From Mycolicibacterium duvalii (lineage in GTDB: Bacteria; Actinomycetota; Actinomycetes; Mycobacteriales; Mycobacteriaceae), in contig NZ_AP022563.1 of NCBI RefSeq assembly GCF_010726645.1, positions 4,402,001 through 4,466,000 on the forward strand: a stretch of 64,000 bases of DNA, read 5' to 3'. Within the stretch, counting starts at the first letter, position 1. Every line of letters starts with the position of its first letter. Positions 14,888 to 23,833 of the stretch are shown in pieces. The notes beneath the pieces are model-generated. The model was given only the letters and a program-made list of their open reading frames with translations. It made no database searches and was not told the DNA's origin. The translations under genes were made by a program, and so were the position numbers.

Positions 14888-16138
14888 CTACGCGCCGGCC
14901 GGCTCCCATGTCCGGGCCGCCTCGCGCACCTGCTGCTCCACCAGATCGGCCCCGCGCGCGACGCCGCCGCAGGCAGCGAATCCAGCGGCCACCGCCGCGG
15001 CGCCGGCGCCCATCGTCCGCGCGGTCTGCACGGCGTCGCGCAGCCGGCCCGGGCTCAGCCGGCCGGCGGGCAATCGGACGCCCGCGGCGGCCACCTCCAC
15101 GCGTCGGGCGACTTCGAACTGGTCCCGCCCGTAGGGAACAGCGCACACCGGGATTCCGCGCGCCAGCGCCTTCTGGGTGATGCCCAGCCCGCCGTGGGTG
15201 ATCACGCAGACGGCCCGCTCGAGCAGGACCGAGTGCGGGACGAACCCCGACAGCGTCACGTTGTCGGCGACCTTCGTCGCGGCACCGCCCGCGGTCGGGG
15301 CGGTGATCACCACATGCACGGGCTCGTCGTGGAAAGCCTCGATCGCGGTGTGGATCAGCGCGTCGTCGGCCTGCGGCACTGACGACGTGGTGACCAGGAC
15401 GACGGGCTGGTCGATCTCGGTCAGCCACGCCGGCGCCGGGCGTTGCAGGTCGAATTCGGCCGGGCCGATCATCTCGACCGTGTCGCCCCAGTCGGTGTGC
15501 GGGTATTCGAACGGTTTGGCGGTGGCGACCAACAGCTTCGGCGCGCGGCGCAGCAGCTCGTCGGCGGAGTGCACGGGCGGCAGTCCCAGCGCCGCGCGTA
15601 CCGGCCCGATGCCGCGCCGCAGCGGGACGTCGAACACCAGGCTGGTCACGGCGCCGACCCCGAGGTCGCGGATCCTGCCGAACGGACCGGGCCACGGCCG
15701 CGCGCCCGCGCCGAACGGCGGCGAACCCGGCGAGCGCAGGTACGGGATGAACGGCGAGAGCGCCACCCAGGGGCGGTTCTGCGTCTCGGCGACCGACATC
15801 GCGCCCCAGCAGTTCGCGTCGACGATCACCACGTCGGGGTCCACATCGGCGAGCGCGCAACAGAAGTCGTCGATCTCGAGTTCGGCGCGGCGAGTCAGCA
15901 CATCGACGGTCTCGCGCGCGGACTGCAGCACGTTGGTGGTGGTGTGCAGGGTCTGCAGACCCTCGATGAGACTGTCCACCGGGCGGGCGTCGAAGCCCTG
16001 CTCCCGGCACAGCGCCACGCCGGAGGCCAGCGTGCGGACGTGGATCTCATGGCCCCTTCGGGCGAGTTCGCCGAGCAGCGCGCAGAAGGGGAACAGGTGA
16101 CCCAGCGCCGGGGACATGTAGGCGAGGACGACGGCCAT
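14888..16138 (-). CDS. UGT/MGT-type glycosyltransferase
   Basis: GT-B fold glycosyltransferase of about 416 residues, of the macrolide/glycolipid family (GT1). The N-terminus has the acceptor-side Rossmann start (VVLAYMSPALGHLFPFCALL). The C-terminal donor-binding signature is intact: ITHGGLGITQKALARGIPV, then PYGRDQFEVARRV with the sugar-contacting Asp-Gln. The acceptor is unknown; relatives decorate glycopeptidolipids, macrolides or terpenoids. It lies upstream-adjacent to an MMPL exporter on the same strand. The ATG at 16138 is chosen; a GTG six bases upstream is equally possible. Confidence 0.83.
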   Translation of the reverse strand: MAVVLAYMSPALGHLFPFCALLGELARRGHEIHVRTLASGVALCREQGFDARPVDSLIEGLQTLHTTTNVLQSARETVDVLTRRAELEIDDFCCALADVDPDVVIVDANCWGAMSVAETQNRPWVALSPFIPYLRSPGSPPFGAGARPWPGPFGRIRDLGVGAVTSLVFDVPLRRGIGPVRAALGLPPVHSADELLRRAPKLLVATAKPFEYPHTDWGDTVEMIGPAEFDLQRPAPAWLTEIDQPVVLVTTSSVPQADDALIHTAIEAFHDEPVHVVITAPTAGGAATKVADNVTLSGFVPHSVLLERAVCVITHGGLGITQKALARGIPVCAVPYGRDQFEVARRVEVAAAGVRLPAGRLSPGRLRDAVQTARTMGAGAAAVAAGFAACGGVARGADLVEQQVREAARTWEPAGA

Positions 16139-16267
16139 CGTCACTGCCCTGCCTGGCCGCGAGACAGGTGTTCGCGGTGGTGGTCGTGCATGCTGGGCCC
16201 CCTCGTCGAACCGATACGTCACTCAGCATTCGGAGCAGCCGTGGCCTCGGATGGGCGCGGTCCCGGC

Positions 16268-18478
16268 TCAGGAATGGGTCACCCGCGCTTCGATGCGCTG
16301 GTGTAGCCGGGCCAGCGGGGCGGGCGCCCACCAGTTCCACCGGCCCATCATCTGCATGAGCACCGGCAGCAGCACCATTCGCACCAGGGTCGCGTCGACC
16401 AGGACGGCCAGCGTCAACCCGAGGCCGAACATGCGCATGAACGACACCTGGGCAGCGATCAACGCGCTGAAGGAGATCGACATGATCAACGCCGCCGCGG
16501 TGACCACCCGGCCGGTGTGCGCCAGACCCAGTGCGACGCTCTCGTCGTTGTCGGCGCGGGTGCGCCCGCTGCGCAGCCAGTACTCGCGGATCCGGGCGAT
16601 CAGGAAGACCTCGTAGTCCATCGAGAGGCCGAACGCGATGCAGAACAGCAGCACCGGCATGTTGATCACGAGCGTCCCGGTGGGGGTCGTGCCGAAGGCG
16701 CCGAGGTGGCCGTCCTGGAAGATCCACACCAGGGCCCCGAATGCCGCGGTCAAAGACAGCACGTTGAGCAGCACGGCTTTGAGCGGCAGCACCACGCTGC
16801 CGGTGAGCAGGAACAACAGCAGGAACGTGATCACCGCGATCGCGATCAGCACGGCCGGCAGTCGTTCGGTGATGGAATCGACGGTGTCGCGGTTGATCTG
16901 CGCGCTTCCGGTCACCTGCACCGGCCGGTCGGCCGGCGTGGGGACAGCGCGGAGATCGTCGAGTTGACGCTCCGAGGCCGGCGAGGACACCGGCGCGGTG
17001 CTGCCGACGCTGATCACCGCGATGTCGGGGTCCCGTGCGGCGGGGTCGGGGTTGTCGCTGACTTTGCGGCCCGACGCGAAGACCCCCGTCGGCCCGGTGA
17101 CCAGCGAGACGTCGGCGATCTGCGAGGCCTGCGTTGCGTAGCGGTCGAGTTCTGCGGCCGGCAGCCCGGCCGCGTCGGGCACGACGACCGTCACCGTGGA
17201 CTCCATGGCGGGGAACTGGTCGCGCAGGATGTCGCCGACGCGATGCGCGGACGTGGTCGTGGGCAGCACGCGGTCATCGGGCAACCCCCACTTCACGCCT
17301 GCGAAGGGCAGTCCCGCGGCGACCAGCAGCGCGGCCGCGGCCACGCCCACGGGCAGCGCCCGCCGCGTGACGAGTTTGGTCCAGCGGTACCAGAACCTCT
17401 GCTCGGTCGGTGTTGTCGCGGCGTGCCGTGACCGGCTGAGCAGCCGGGGTCCGAGCAGCACGATCGCCGCCGGGGTGACCACCAGCGCGGCGAGCGCGCA
17501 CAACGCGACGGTGGCCACCCCGGCGTAGGCGAACGACTTCAGGAAGTGCATCGGGAACAGCACCATCGTCACCATCGACAGCGCGACCGTCAGCGCGGAG
17601 AAGACCACCGTGCGGCCCGCGGTGCGCATCGTGGTGTGCAGCGCCGCGTCGCGGGGGGCACCGGCGGCCACCTCGTCGCGGAACCGGCTGATGATCAGCA
17701 GCGTGTAGTCGATCGCCAGCGCGAGCCCGAGCGCCGTGGTCAGGTTCAGCGCGAAGATGGACACGTCGGTCACCATCGAGATCAGGCGCAGCACGGCCAT
17801 CGACGCGGCGATCGTCAAGCCCGCCACGGCGATCGGGATGGCCGCCACCAACAGGCCCTTGAAGACCCAGACCAGCACCAGGAAGCTCAGCGGCACGGCG
17901 ATGGCTTCCATGATCAGCACGTCGCGCAGCGTCTGCGAGGTGATCTGGGACAGCACCATCGCCGGACCGCCGGCCAGGATCTGCACGTCCTCGTGGCGCG
18001 GGACGACGGTGGCCTCGATGTCGTCGGCGAGGGCGCTGGCGTATCCGGGGGCGTCGTCCTCGCTGCCGCGGAAGGCCACGATCACCAGCCCGGTCCGGCC
18101 GTCTTCGGCGGTCAGCGCCGGTGTCGGAGAGGTCCAGGCGGATTGGACGTCGGCGACGTTCGGGTCCTGACGGGCGCGGGTGACGACGTCGAGGCCGGCC
18201 TCCCGGGCCGCGTCGGTGCTGTCGGCGTGGGTGACGGTCACGATCAGTGGGGCATCGCTACGGCCGAGCGCCTCGGCGAGGGTGCGGCTGGCCAGCGTCG
18301 ATTCGGCGTTCGGGTCCTGGAAGCCGGCGGCCGACAGGCTGCCGGCGGCAGGCACGCCGAAGATCGCGGCGGCGATCATCACCAGCACGGCGATCGCGAC
18401 CACGCGGCGCGGCGCGGCTGTGGCCCACGCGGTTGCTCGCTCCAACAGGACGGCATCCTCTCGACACGCACGGCCCAT
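16268..18478 (-). CDS. MMPL family (RND) lipid transporter
   Basis: 736-residue inner-membrane exporter with the usual layout: one helix, an outer loop domain (about residues 45-190), five helices, a second helix-plus-loop unit (about 375-540), then five helices. The paired Asp-Tyr proton-relay residues are present in both halves: LAIDYTLLI and LSMDYEVFLI. MMPL proteins export lipids or siderophores using the proton gradient. The glycosyltransferase downstream suggests a glycolipid cargo, which is inference. It is divergent from a methyltransferase gene. Confidence 0.88.
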   Translation of the reverse strand: MGRACREDAVLLERATAWATAAPRRVVAIAVLVMIAAAIFGVPAAGSLSAAGFQDPNAESTLASRTLAEALGRSDAPLIVTVTHADSTDAAREAGLDVVTRARQDPNVADVQSAWTSPTPALTAEDGRTGLVIVAFRGSEDDAPGYASALADDIEATVVPRHEDVQILAGGPAMVLSQITSQTLRDVLIMEAIAVPLSFLVLVWVFKGLLVAAIPIAVAGLTIAASMAVLRLISMVTDVSIFALNLTTALGLALAIDYTLLIISRFRDEVAAGAPRDAALHTTMRTAGRTVVFSALTVALSMVTMVLFPMHFLKSFAYAGVATVALCALAALVVTPAAIVLLGPRLLSRSRHAATTPTEQRFWYRWTKLVTRRALPVGVAAAALLVAAGLPFAGVKWGLPDDRVLPTTTSAHRVGDILRDQFPAMESTVTVVVPDAAGLPAAELDRYATQASQIADVSLVTGPTGVFASGRKVSDNPDPAARDPDIAVISVGSTAPVSSPASERQLDDLRAVPTPADRPVQVTGSAQINRDTVDSITERLPAVLIAIAVITFLLLFLLTGSVVLPLKAVLLNVLSLTAAFGALVWIFQDGHLGAFGTTPTGTLVINMPVLLFCIAFGLSMDYEVFLIARIREYWLRSGRTRADNDESVALGLAHTGRVVTAAALIMSISFSALIAAQVSFMRMFGLGLTLAVLVDATLVRMVLLPVLMQMMGRWNWWAPAPLARLHQRIEARVTHS

Positions 18479-18593
18479 GCGTTGGCGACCGCCCCACCGA
18501 CGGGCGGTCACCACCTATTCGGAACCGCGCACCGTTCGGACGGTTCACAGCCCCGAGCGGGCCTGGCTCGGCAGGGGCCGCGACAATGGTCGG

Positions 18594-19313
18594 GTGCCTG
18601 ATGCGGTCGGATCCGAACCCCAATACGAGGTGTTCGCCGACGGCTTCCTCGATCACGCCCGCGACGGTCTGTTCAACGCCCACGTCGACCGCCCCGCCTG
18701 CCTGGCCCTGTTGGGCGACGTCGCCGGAGCAACGATTCTCGACGCGGCGTGCGGGCCTGGACTGTATGCCGAGGAACTGGCCCGCCGGCACGCGCGAGTC
18801 ATCGGTTTCGACCAGAGTCCCCGCATGGTCGAACTGGCCCGACAGCGCGTCCCCTCCGGTGAGTTCCGCGTCCACGATCTGGCCGATCCGCTCGACTGGC
18901 TCGGCGATCACACGGTCGACGCCGTGCTGCTCGCGCTGGCCCTGGAGTACGTCGACGACAGGGTGGCCGCGCTGGCCGAGCTGCGCCGCGTCCTTCGTCC
19001 GGGCGGAGCCCTCGTCGTCTCACGTCCGCATCCGACCGGCGACTGGTTACGACACGGCGGCAACTACTTTCAGACCCGGATCGTCGACGAGACCTGGAGC
19101 CGAGGGTGGCGGCTGCGGTCCTGGCTGTCTCCGCTCGAACAGACCTGTGAGGAACTGCACCACGCCGGTTTCCTGATCGAGCGGCTGCTCGAACCGCGCC
19201 CCACGCCGCAGGCCGCAGCGATCGACCTCGAACGCTACGAGCGGCTCAACCGCGAGCCCACCGGTTTCCTCGCCATCAGAGCCGTCCCCGATCCGCGTCG
19301 CCCCTCGGTGTGA
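18594..19313 (+). CDS. SAM-dependent class I methyltransferase
   Basis: 239-residue methyltransferase. Motif I is ILDAACGPGLYAEELARR (about residues 43-60), the acidic ribose ligand is in VIGFDQSP, and motif III follows as VLRPGGALVVSRPHP. The C-terminal part resembles small-molecule or lipid methyltransferases. The substrate is unknown. The GTG at 18594 is the only start that gives the full domain. It is divergent from the MMPL gene with about 115 bases between, so a shared product is possible. Confidence 0.82.
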   Translation: MPDAVGSEPQYEVFADGFLDHARDGLFNAHVDRPACLALLGDVAGATILDAACGPGLYAEELARRHARVIGFDQSPRMVELARQRVPSGEFRVHDLADPLDWLGDHTVDAVLLALALEYVDDRVAALAELRRVLRPGGALVVSRPHPTGDWLRHGGNYFQTRIVDETWSRGWRLRSWLSPLEQTCEELHHAGFLIERLLEPRPTPQAAAIDLERYERLNREPTGFLAIRAVPDPRRPSV

Positions 19314-19323
19314 AGGCCGCGTC

Positions 19324-19602
19324 CTACAGCGCGGCGAAGTACAGGCCCAGCAGCAGGCCGAAGAGCACGACCAGCCACCCGGTCGTCGTCACCTTCAACC
19401 ACGCGGGTGCGTGCCGGACCTCCATGAAGTGCCAGATCACCAACTGCGTCTTGACCGCTGCGATCAGCAGCACGATGACGGTCACCGTGGTGTCGATGTG
19501 GTGGACCGCTGCGGTGTCGCGGGCGGTCAGCCACGACGCTACGGTCACCGCGGTGAGCACGGCCCACACGATGGTCAGCGGGTGGCGCAGGTAGGCGGTC
19601 AC
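19324..19602 (-). CDS. Cytochrome c oxidase subunit IV-like small membrane protein
   Basis: 92-residue protein with three membrane helices (about residues 10-25, 37-58, 70-91), matching the prokaryotic COX4 family (also NorF-like). The conserved KTQLVIWHFMEVRHAPAWLK segment is present. It starts with GTG four bases after the CoxIII-like stop, so both are made together. No catalytic oxidase subunit I or II lies in the window, so it either serves an oxidase encoded elsewhere or has another use. Confidence 0.82.
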   Translation of the reverse strand: MTAYLRHPLTIVWAVLTAVTVASWLTARDTAAVHHIDTTVTVIVLLIAAVKTQLVIWHFMEVRHAPAWLKVTTTGWLVVLFGLLLGLYFAAL

Positions 19603-19606
19603 AGGG

Positions 19607-20209
19607 TCACCTCATCAGATACAGCAGCGCGAACAGGACGATCCACAACAGGTCGACCATGTGCCAGTACGTGGCACCCGTTTCGACGAAGGACATGCGC
19701 GGCGCGGGGCCGCGGAGATCGCGCACGACGAAGTAGAGGATCGCCAGGCCGAGCAGCACATGGCACAGGTGCATCCCGGTCATCACGAAATAGAACATGA
19801 AGAAGAGGTTGGTGCCCGGGGTGATGCCGGCGATGACCTCGGGAATGTATTCGAATGCCTTGAGCACCGGGAACACCGCGCCGCACCCCAGCGCGAGCCA
19901 GAACAGCCGGTGGCCTTCCGCGGTCTTTCCCGCGCGCGCCGCCGAGGTGCCCAGCGCGACCAGCAGCGAACTGGTCAGCAGCACAACGGTGTTGACCGCA
20001 CCGATGTCGGTGTTCAGTTTGGCTTGGCTGTCCAGGAACAGGTCGTGGTTCTGACCGCGGTAGTACATGTAGACCACGAAGTAGACGGCGAAGATGATCA
20101 GATCGCCGATCACGAAGAACCACATACTCGATGCGCCGGGCAGGTGGTTGCGCTGCCCGGCGTCTCGTGGTGCGGGCGCGGTGGTGATCTGCGCCGTCGC
20201 CTCGGTCAT
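19607..20209 (-). CDS. Cytochrome c oxidase subunit III-like (NorE/CtaE-like) membrane protein
   Basis: 200-residue membrane protein with five helices and subunit III signatures: the start of the first helix is SSMWFFVIGDLIIFAVYFV, and the C-terminal TGATYWHMVDLLWIVLFALL is diagnostic. The lipid-binding histidine region (GMHLCHVLLGLAIL) is present. Family proteins belong to haem-copper oxidases or nitric oxide reductases. It overlaps the upstream membrane-protein gene by 4 bases, in a four-gene unit next to a TetR regulator. Confidence 0.87.
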   Translation of the reverse strand: MTEATAQITTAPAPRDAGQRNHLPGASSMWFFVIGDLIIFAVYFVVYMYYRGQNHDLFLDSQAKLNTDIGAVNTVVLLTSSLLVALGTSAARAGKTAEGHRLFWLALGCGAVFPVLKAFEYIPEVIAGITPGTNLFFMFYFVMTGMHLCHVLLGLAILYFVVRDLRGPAPRMSFVETGATYWHMVDLLWIVLFALLYLMR

Positions 20210-20985
20210 GCGGCCACTCGCGGACCGAGGTCGACGTTGTCGAGTTCGTCCTCGGGCTGATTCTTGATGGCGCGGTAGATGCAGAGGTAGACGATGATCT
20301 GCCAGGGCACATACAGCGCCATCGCGAACCAGAACGTCATCAGGCCGTCCCAGGCGAAGGGTCCGGACTTGGCGATCCAGACCGGCGCTGCCATCAGCTC
20401 CGTCACGTACTGCCAAACCGTGTAATAGCCAAGCCATTTGGGCAGGACGTTGTTCTGGTCGAGGATGATGGCCAGACCGAAGGCCATCCACATGATGCAG
20501 AAGCAGCCCAGTGATCCGATGAACGCCAGATACCCGAAGTCGTACAGCATGGCCAGGATCGCCGGGTCGTAGCCCGGACGGAACGCGCCGAGGCCGAAGC
20601 AGAACATCGGAAACAGCATTCCGACGATGGTGCCGGTCATGGCGCCGGCCATCAGGCTGTAGCGCAGCACCGGGCTGACCGACATCCGGCGAATCTGGTT
20701 GAGGTAGCACGCATTCGAAATCGGCGCCATCCCGAACGCCAACGTCAAGATGACGCAGGCGATCAGCAGGTTGGGCGACTGCATGAACTCGACGATCTCC
20801 GACTGCGGAGCGCTCGGGGAACGGGGCGGCATCATCCAGCTCAGCGGGACGAACACCAGCCCGAAGAGGCTGAAGAAGACCGGCACCGTCCAGAAGGCGA
20901 TCCATTGATCCAGCTTCTTGGAATCGCGCCACCTCCGCGGCCGCGGCGCGGCCGGCTCGGGGGCGGGCGCGAGGCTCTTGGTCAT
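20206..20985 (-). CDS. Putative six-helix membrane protein (paralogue A)
   Basis: 259-residue integral membrane protein of unknown function. A basic cytosolic N-terminus (about residues 15-25) is followed by around six hydrophobic segments. It is paralogous to the upstream gene product: both have AFRP-X2-DP, a helix ending in LD, then P-x-W and GP(F/L)AWDG near the last third. Stop and start overlaps with both neighbours show it is translated as part of one operon. I do not recognise a named family. Confidence 0.7.
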   Translation of the reverse strand: MTKSLAPAPEPAAPRPRRWRDSKKLDQWIAFWTVPVFFSLFGLVFVPLSWMMPPRSPSAPQSEIVEFMQSPNLLIACVILTLAFGMAPISNACYLNQIRRMSVSPVLRYSLMAGAMTGTIVGMLFPMFCFGLGAFRPGYDPAILAMLYDFGYLAFIGSLGCFCIMWMAFGLAIILDQNNVLPKWLGYYTVWQYVTELMAAPVWIAKSGPFAWDGLMTFWFAMALYVPWQIIVYLCIYRAIKNQPEDELDNVDLGPRVAA

Positions 20986-21710
20986 ACCAGGGCCTCTTGG
21001 GCTTCCTGCGTTGTGCCCTGCCGGTTGACCACGCGCACCAGAACGACGAACATCACCGCGATGTAGCAGGCAAATACGGCCAGGCGCAGGGTGAATGACA
21101 GCGCCCCGTCCCAGGCCAGTGGCCCGGTCTTGTAGAGCAGCGAGAACGCGCTCGGGATCAACAGGATTGCGGTCACCACGTTGAAGTGCGCCACCCAGCG
21201 GGGGAAGATCGGATCGGGGCGGGAGTCGAGATAGATGCTGACCGCCAGGCAGAGGTTCTGCACCACGATGGTGCCCACCGGTGCGATGAAGAAGAACCAC
21301 GCCATGTCGTTGAGCAGGCTGATCAGCTGCGGATCCCGGTCAGGCCGGAAAGCGGCCATGCCCCAGCAGTAATCGGCGAGAATGAACGCGGTCAGCCCGA
21401 CGCCGACGCACAGCATGTAGGCGTAGGTGAAGACGTTGCTCGATGTCCCGATCCGCGACATCTGCACGGCCGTGACCGCGAACAACGGCACCAGCGAGCA
21501 CGCGATCAGGTTGCACAGGATCGCCACCCCGAGGATGCCGGTGACGTTGGCCCCGAAGAATGCCGCGACCTGCTCGGGCGTCATCGTCGGTGACAGCGGC
21601 GGCCAGAACACCGGGAACAAGAAGTAGGCCAGCACGAACAGCCCCGCCGCCGGCGGCACCATCCACAACATGATGCGCTGGCCCCGGATGTTCATCGCCG
21701 TCGTCGTCAT
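20982..21710 (-). CDS. Putative six-helix membrane protein (paralogue B)
   Basis: 242-residue integral membrane protein, first gene of the operon that ends with the CoxIII- and CoxIV-like genes. It begins MTTTAMNIRGQRIMLWMVPP. It shares with paralogue A the AFRP-X2-DP loop, a charged LLNDMAW segment and GPLAWDGALSF. The early segment MTPEQVAAFFGANVT lies outside the first helix. Function unknown. The ATG at 21710 is preferred over 21767 because the intervening residues look like promoter sequence. Confidence 0.7.
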   Translation of the reverse strand: MTTTAMNIRGQRIMLWMVPPAAGLFVLAYFLFPVFWPPLSPTMTPEQVAAFFGANVTGILGVAILCNLIACSLVPLFAVTAVQMSRIGTSSNVFTYAYMLCVGVGLTAFILADYCWGMAAFRPDRDPQLISLLNDMAWFFFIAPVGTIVVQNLCLAVSIYLDSRPDPIFPRWVAHFNVVTAILLIPSAFSLLYKTGPLAWDGALSFTLRLAVFACYIAVMFVVLVRVVNRQGTTQEAQEALV

Positions 21711-21775
21711 CGTCGATATCGCCTGTCTGATGTCTCGGCCGTGTCCCGACAGGTCTAGCACGTTCACTGACAGAT

Positions 21776-21798
21776 GACAACGAATTGGCTCGGTTGTC
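21776..21798. promoter_or_regulatory. Candidate TetR operator (GACAAC-N11-GTTGTC)
   Basis: Perfect 6-base inverted repeat separated by 11 bases, midway between the divergent membrane-protein operon and the TetR gene. Position and symmetry fit a TetR dimer site that would control both directions. Short half-sites make chance occurrence possible. Confidence 0.5.
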
Positions 21799-21885
21799 TA
21801 TGCAAAGAGCTGCTTTAGGCCGTCTCGACGCGGCAATTTGGCCGACAACGGTCAGCCAGCCACCGTGATCGGGCACAATGGGCGC

Positions 21886-22488
21886 GTGCCAGAAAGCGCG
21901 ACCCGGCGGGATGAGCAGCGTCGACACACGCGCTCCAAACTGCTCGACGCCGCGATCGTGGAGTTCCAGCGCGCCGGCACCCAATCGGCTGACATCAACG
22001 CCATCGTGAAGTCCGCAGGCGTCGCGCGCAGTACCTTCTATTTCCACTTCCCGACCAAAGAACATGTGCTGCTGGAGCTGATCCGCCGCGACGAGGTGCA
22101 ACTCGCCAACGAGCTCGGCCACTTCCTGGACACGCGCCACGACCTGCCCGCCGTGCTGCGAACGATCATCGAGTTGGTGCTCGACCTGGAAAGTCGCTGG
22201 GGCTCAGCACTGTTCCACGATGTGATCAGCCTGTACTTCTCCCCCACCCGACCCGAACCCGAACAGTGGGTCAACCATCCCCTGTTCGTGCTGCTGGCCG
22301 CCGAGATCGAACGCTCGCGGATTCGCGGCGAGCTGTACGACGACGTCGATGCCTACCACAGCGCGGCGTTCTTCCTGCTCGGCGTGTACGCGCTGCTCAC
22401 CACCACCGGAGAATCCCGGGCGGAACGCGACGTCGCGCTGCAGAAATTCTTGACGAGCACCCTGCGCAGCCTGCGTCCCGCGACGTAA
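21886..22488 (+). CDS. TetR/AcrR family transcriptional regulator
   Basis: About 200-residue repressor. The N-terminal helix-turn-helix is plain: RSKLLDAAIVEFQRAG, then INAIVKSAGVARSTFYFHFP. The C-terminal helical domain would bind a small ligand. It is divergent from the four-gene membrane protein/CoxIII/CoxIV operon and probably controls it through the inverted repeat between them. The start is uncertain: GTG at 21886 fits best, but a TTG at 21838 is also in frame. Confidence 0.83.
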   Translation: MPESATRRDEQRRHTRSKLLDAAIVEFQRAGTQSADINAIVKSAGVARSTFYFHFPTKEHVLLELIRRDEVQLANELGHFLDTRHDLPAVLRTIIELVLDLESRWGSALFHDVISLYFSPTRPEPEQWVNHPLFVLLAAEIERSRIRGELYDDVDAYHSAAFFLLGVYALLTTTGESRAERDVALQKFLTSTLRSLRPAT

Positions 22489-22543
22489 TCCGTGAGCCGC
22501 CAACAGGTCCGGAATTGTCAGACCCTGCTGCTTGTATGGGGTC

Positions 22544-23833
22544 ATGTCTTCCACCGCGCTGTTGGCCGATGACGAGGTCGAGCCTGCGTCGAGTCGGGCG
22601 GCTCGGTTGGATGCGTTGTTCGACGAGTTGTCGGAGTTGGCGGGGCAGCGCAATGCCATCGATGGCCGGATTGTGGAGATCGTGGCCCAGATCGACGGGG
22701 ACCGGTTGTGGGGCAACACCGGGTGCCGGTCGATCGAAGCGTTGGTGGCGTGGAAGATCGGGTGTTCGCCGAACAACGCCGAGACCGTGACCGCGATCGC
22801 CGACCGGCTGGCCGAGTTCCCGCGCTGTGCGGCCCTGTTGCGGGAGGGCCGGTTGTCGTTGGATCAGGTCGGGGTGATCGCCCAGCGCAGCGGGCAGGGC
22901 TCCGATGCCCACTATGCCGGGTTGGCCGAGAACATGACGGTGGCGCAGTTGCGCACGGCGGTCAAGGTCGAGCCGCAACCGGCGCCGGCGCCGCGCCCGC
23001 AATTGCAGCCGCAGGTCAGCAAGAGGTCTAAGGGAGAGTTGGTCTGCTGGACGATCACGCTGTCGACCCTTGAGTCGGCGACGTTCGAGGCCGGGCTGGC
23101 CTCCCAGCACGACGGGCTGATCGCGGAGTGGAAACGCGACCACGCCGGTGAGGACTCCGCCGACGACACTGAGGACGATGACGAGGATGCGGTCGGTGTG
23201 CGGCCGCCGATGCCGACGCGGGTGGATGCGTTCACGGCGTTGGTCGAGGCGGGGTGGGACGCCGATGTGACGGCCCGCCCGCACGGGCAGCGCACCACCG
23301 TGGTGGTGCACGTCGACGTCAAGGACAAGGTCGCCTCGCTGCATCTGGGCCCGCTGCTCACCGATGCCGAGCGCCGCTATCTGAGCTGTGATGCCACCTG
23401 CGAGGTGTGGTTCCAACGCCACGGCGAACCGATCGGGTCCGGGCGCAGCACCCGCACCATCAGCCGACGGTTGCGCCGCGCCCTGGAGCACCGCCATCGC
23501 ACCTGCGCGGTGCCCGGGTGCGGGGCCACCCGCGGCCTGCACGCCCATCACCTGCAGCACTGGGAGGACGGCGGAGCCACCGAGCTGGACAACCTGGTGC
23601 TGCTGTGCCCGTGGCATCACCGCCAACACCACCGCGGGGTCATCACCATCACCGGACCCGCCCCGACCATCACCGTCACCGACCGCCAAGGCCGACCGCT
23701 ACGCCCCGGCTCCCTGGCCCGCCCACCCACCCAGCCACCCCCCGACGTCCCGCCCTACCGCGGCCCCACCGGCGAACGCGCCCAATGGAAGTGGTACCAC
23801 CCCTACGAGCCACCGACGCCGGGCGACAACTGA
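22544..23833 (+). CDS. DUF222 / HNH endonuclease family protein (13E12 type)
   Basis: About 429-residue protein of the REP13E12 family that is repeated many times in mycobacterial genomes. The N-terminal DUF222 domain spans about residues 20-330. The C-terminus has a zinc-knuckle HNH nuclease: CAVPGCGATRGLHAHHLQHW, then LDNLVLLCPWHHRQHHRG, with four Cys/His zinc ligands and the catalytic His pair intact. A Pro-rich tail follows. Biological role unresolved; copies serve as integration sites for phiRv1-type phages in M. tuberculosis. An in-frame ATG 12 bases upstream is possible. Confidence 0.87.
   Translation: MSSTALLADDEVEPASSRAARLDALFDELSELAGQRNAIDGRIVEIVAQIDGDRLWGNTGCRSIEALVAWKIGCSPNNAETVTAIADRLAEFPRCAALLREGRLSLDQVGVIAQRSGQGSDAHYAGLAENMTVAQLRTAVKVEPQPAPAPRPQLQPQVSKRSKGELVCWTITLSTLESATFEAGLASQHDGLIAEWKRDHAGEDSADDTEDDDEDAVGVRPPMPTRVDAFTALVEAGWDADVTARPHGQRTTVVVHVDVKDKVASLHLGPLLTDAERRYLSCDATCEVWFQRHGEPIGSGRSTRTISRRLRRALEHRHRTCAVPGCGATRGLHAHHLQHWEDGGATELDNLVLLCPWHHRQHHRGVITITGPAPTITVTDRQGRPLRPGSLARPPTQPPPDVPPYRGPTGERAQWKWYHPYEPPTPGDN

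Noticed and set aside
16517..18601. Long His/Asp/Gly-rich plus-strand frames antisense to the MMPL gene
   Set aside because: Low-complexity shadow translation; the MMPL protein on the minus strand has clear helices and motifs.
22544..23833. HNH gene as evidence for a prophage
   Set aside because: No integrase, att repeats or phage structural genes nearby; DUF222/HNH genes are common chromosomal repeats in mycobacteria.
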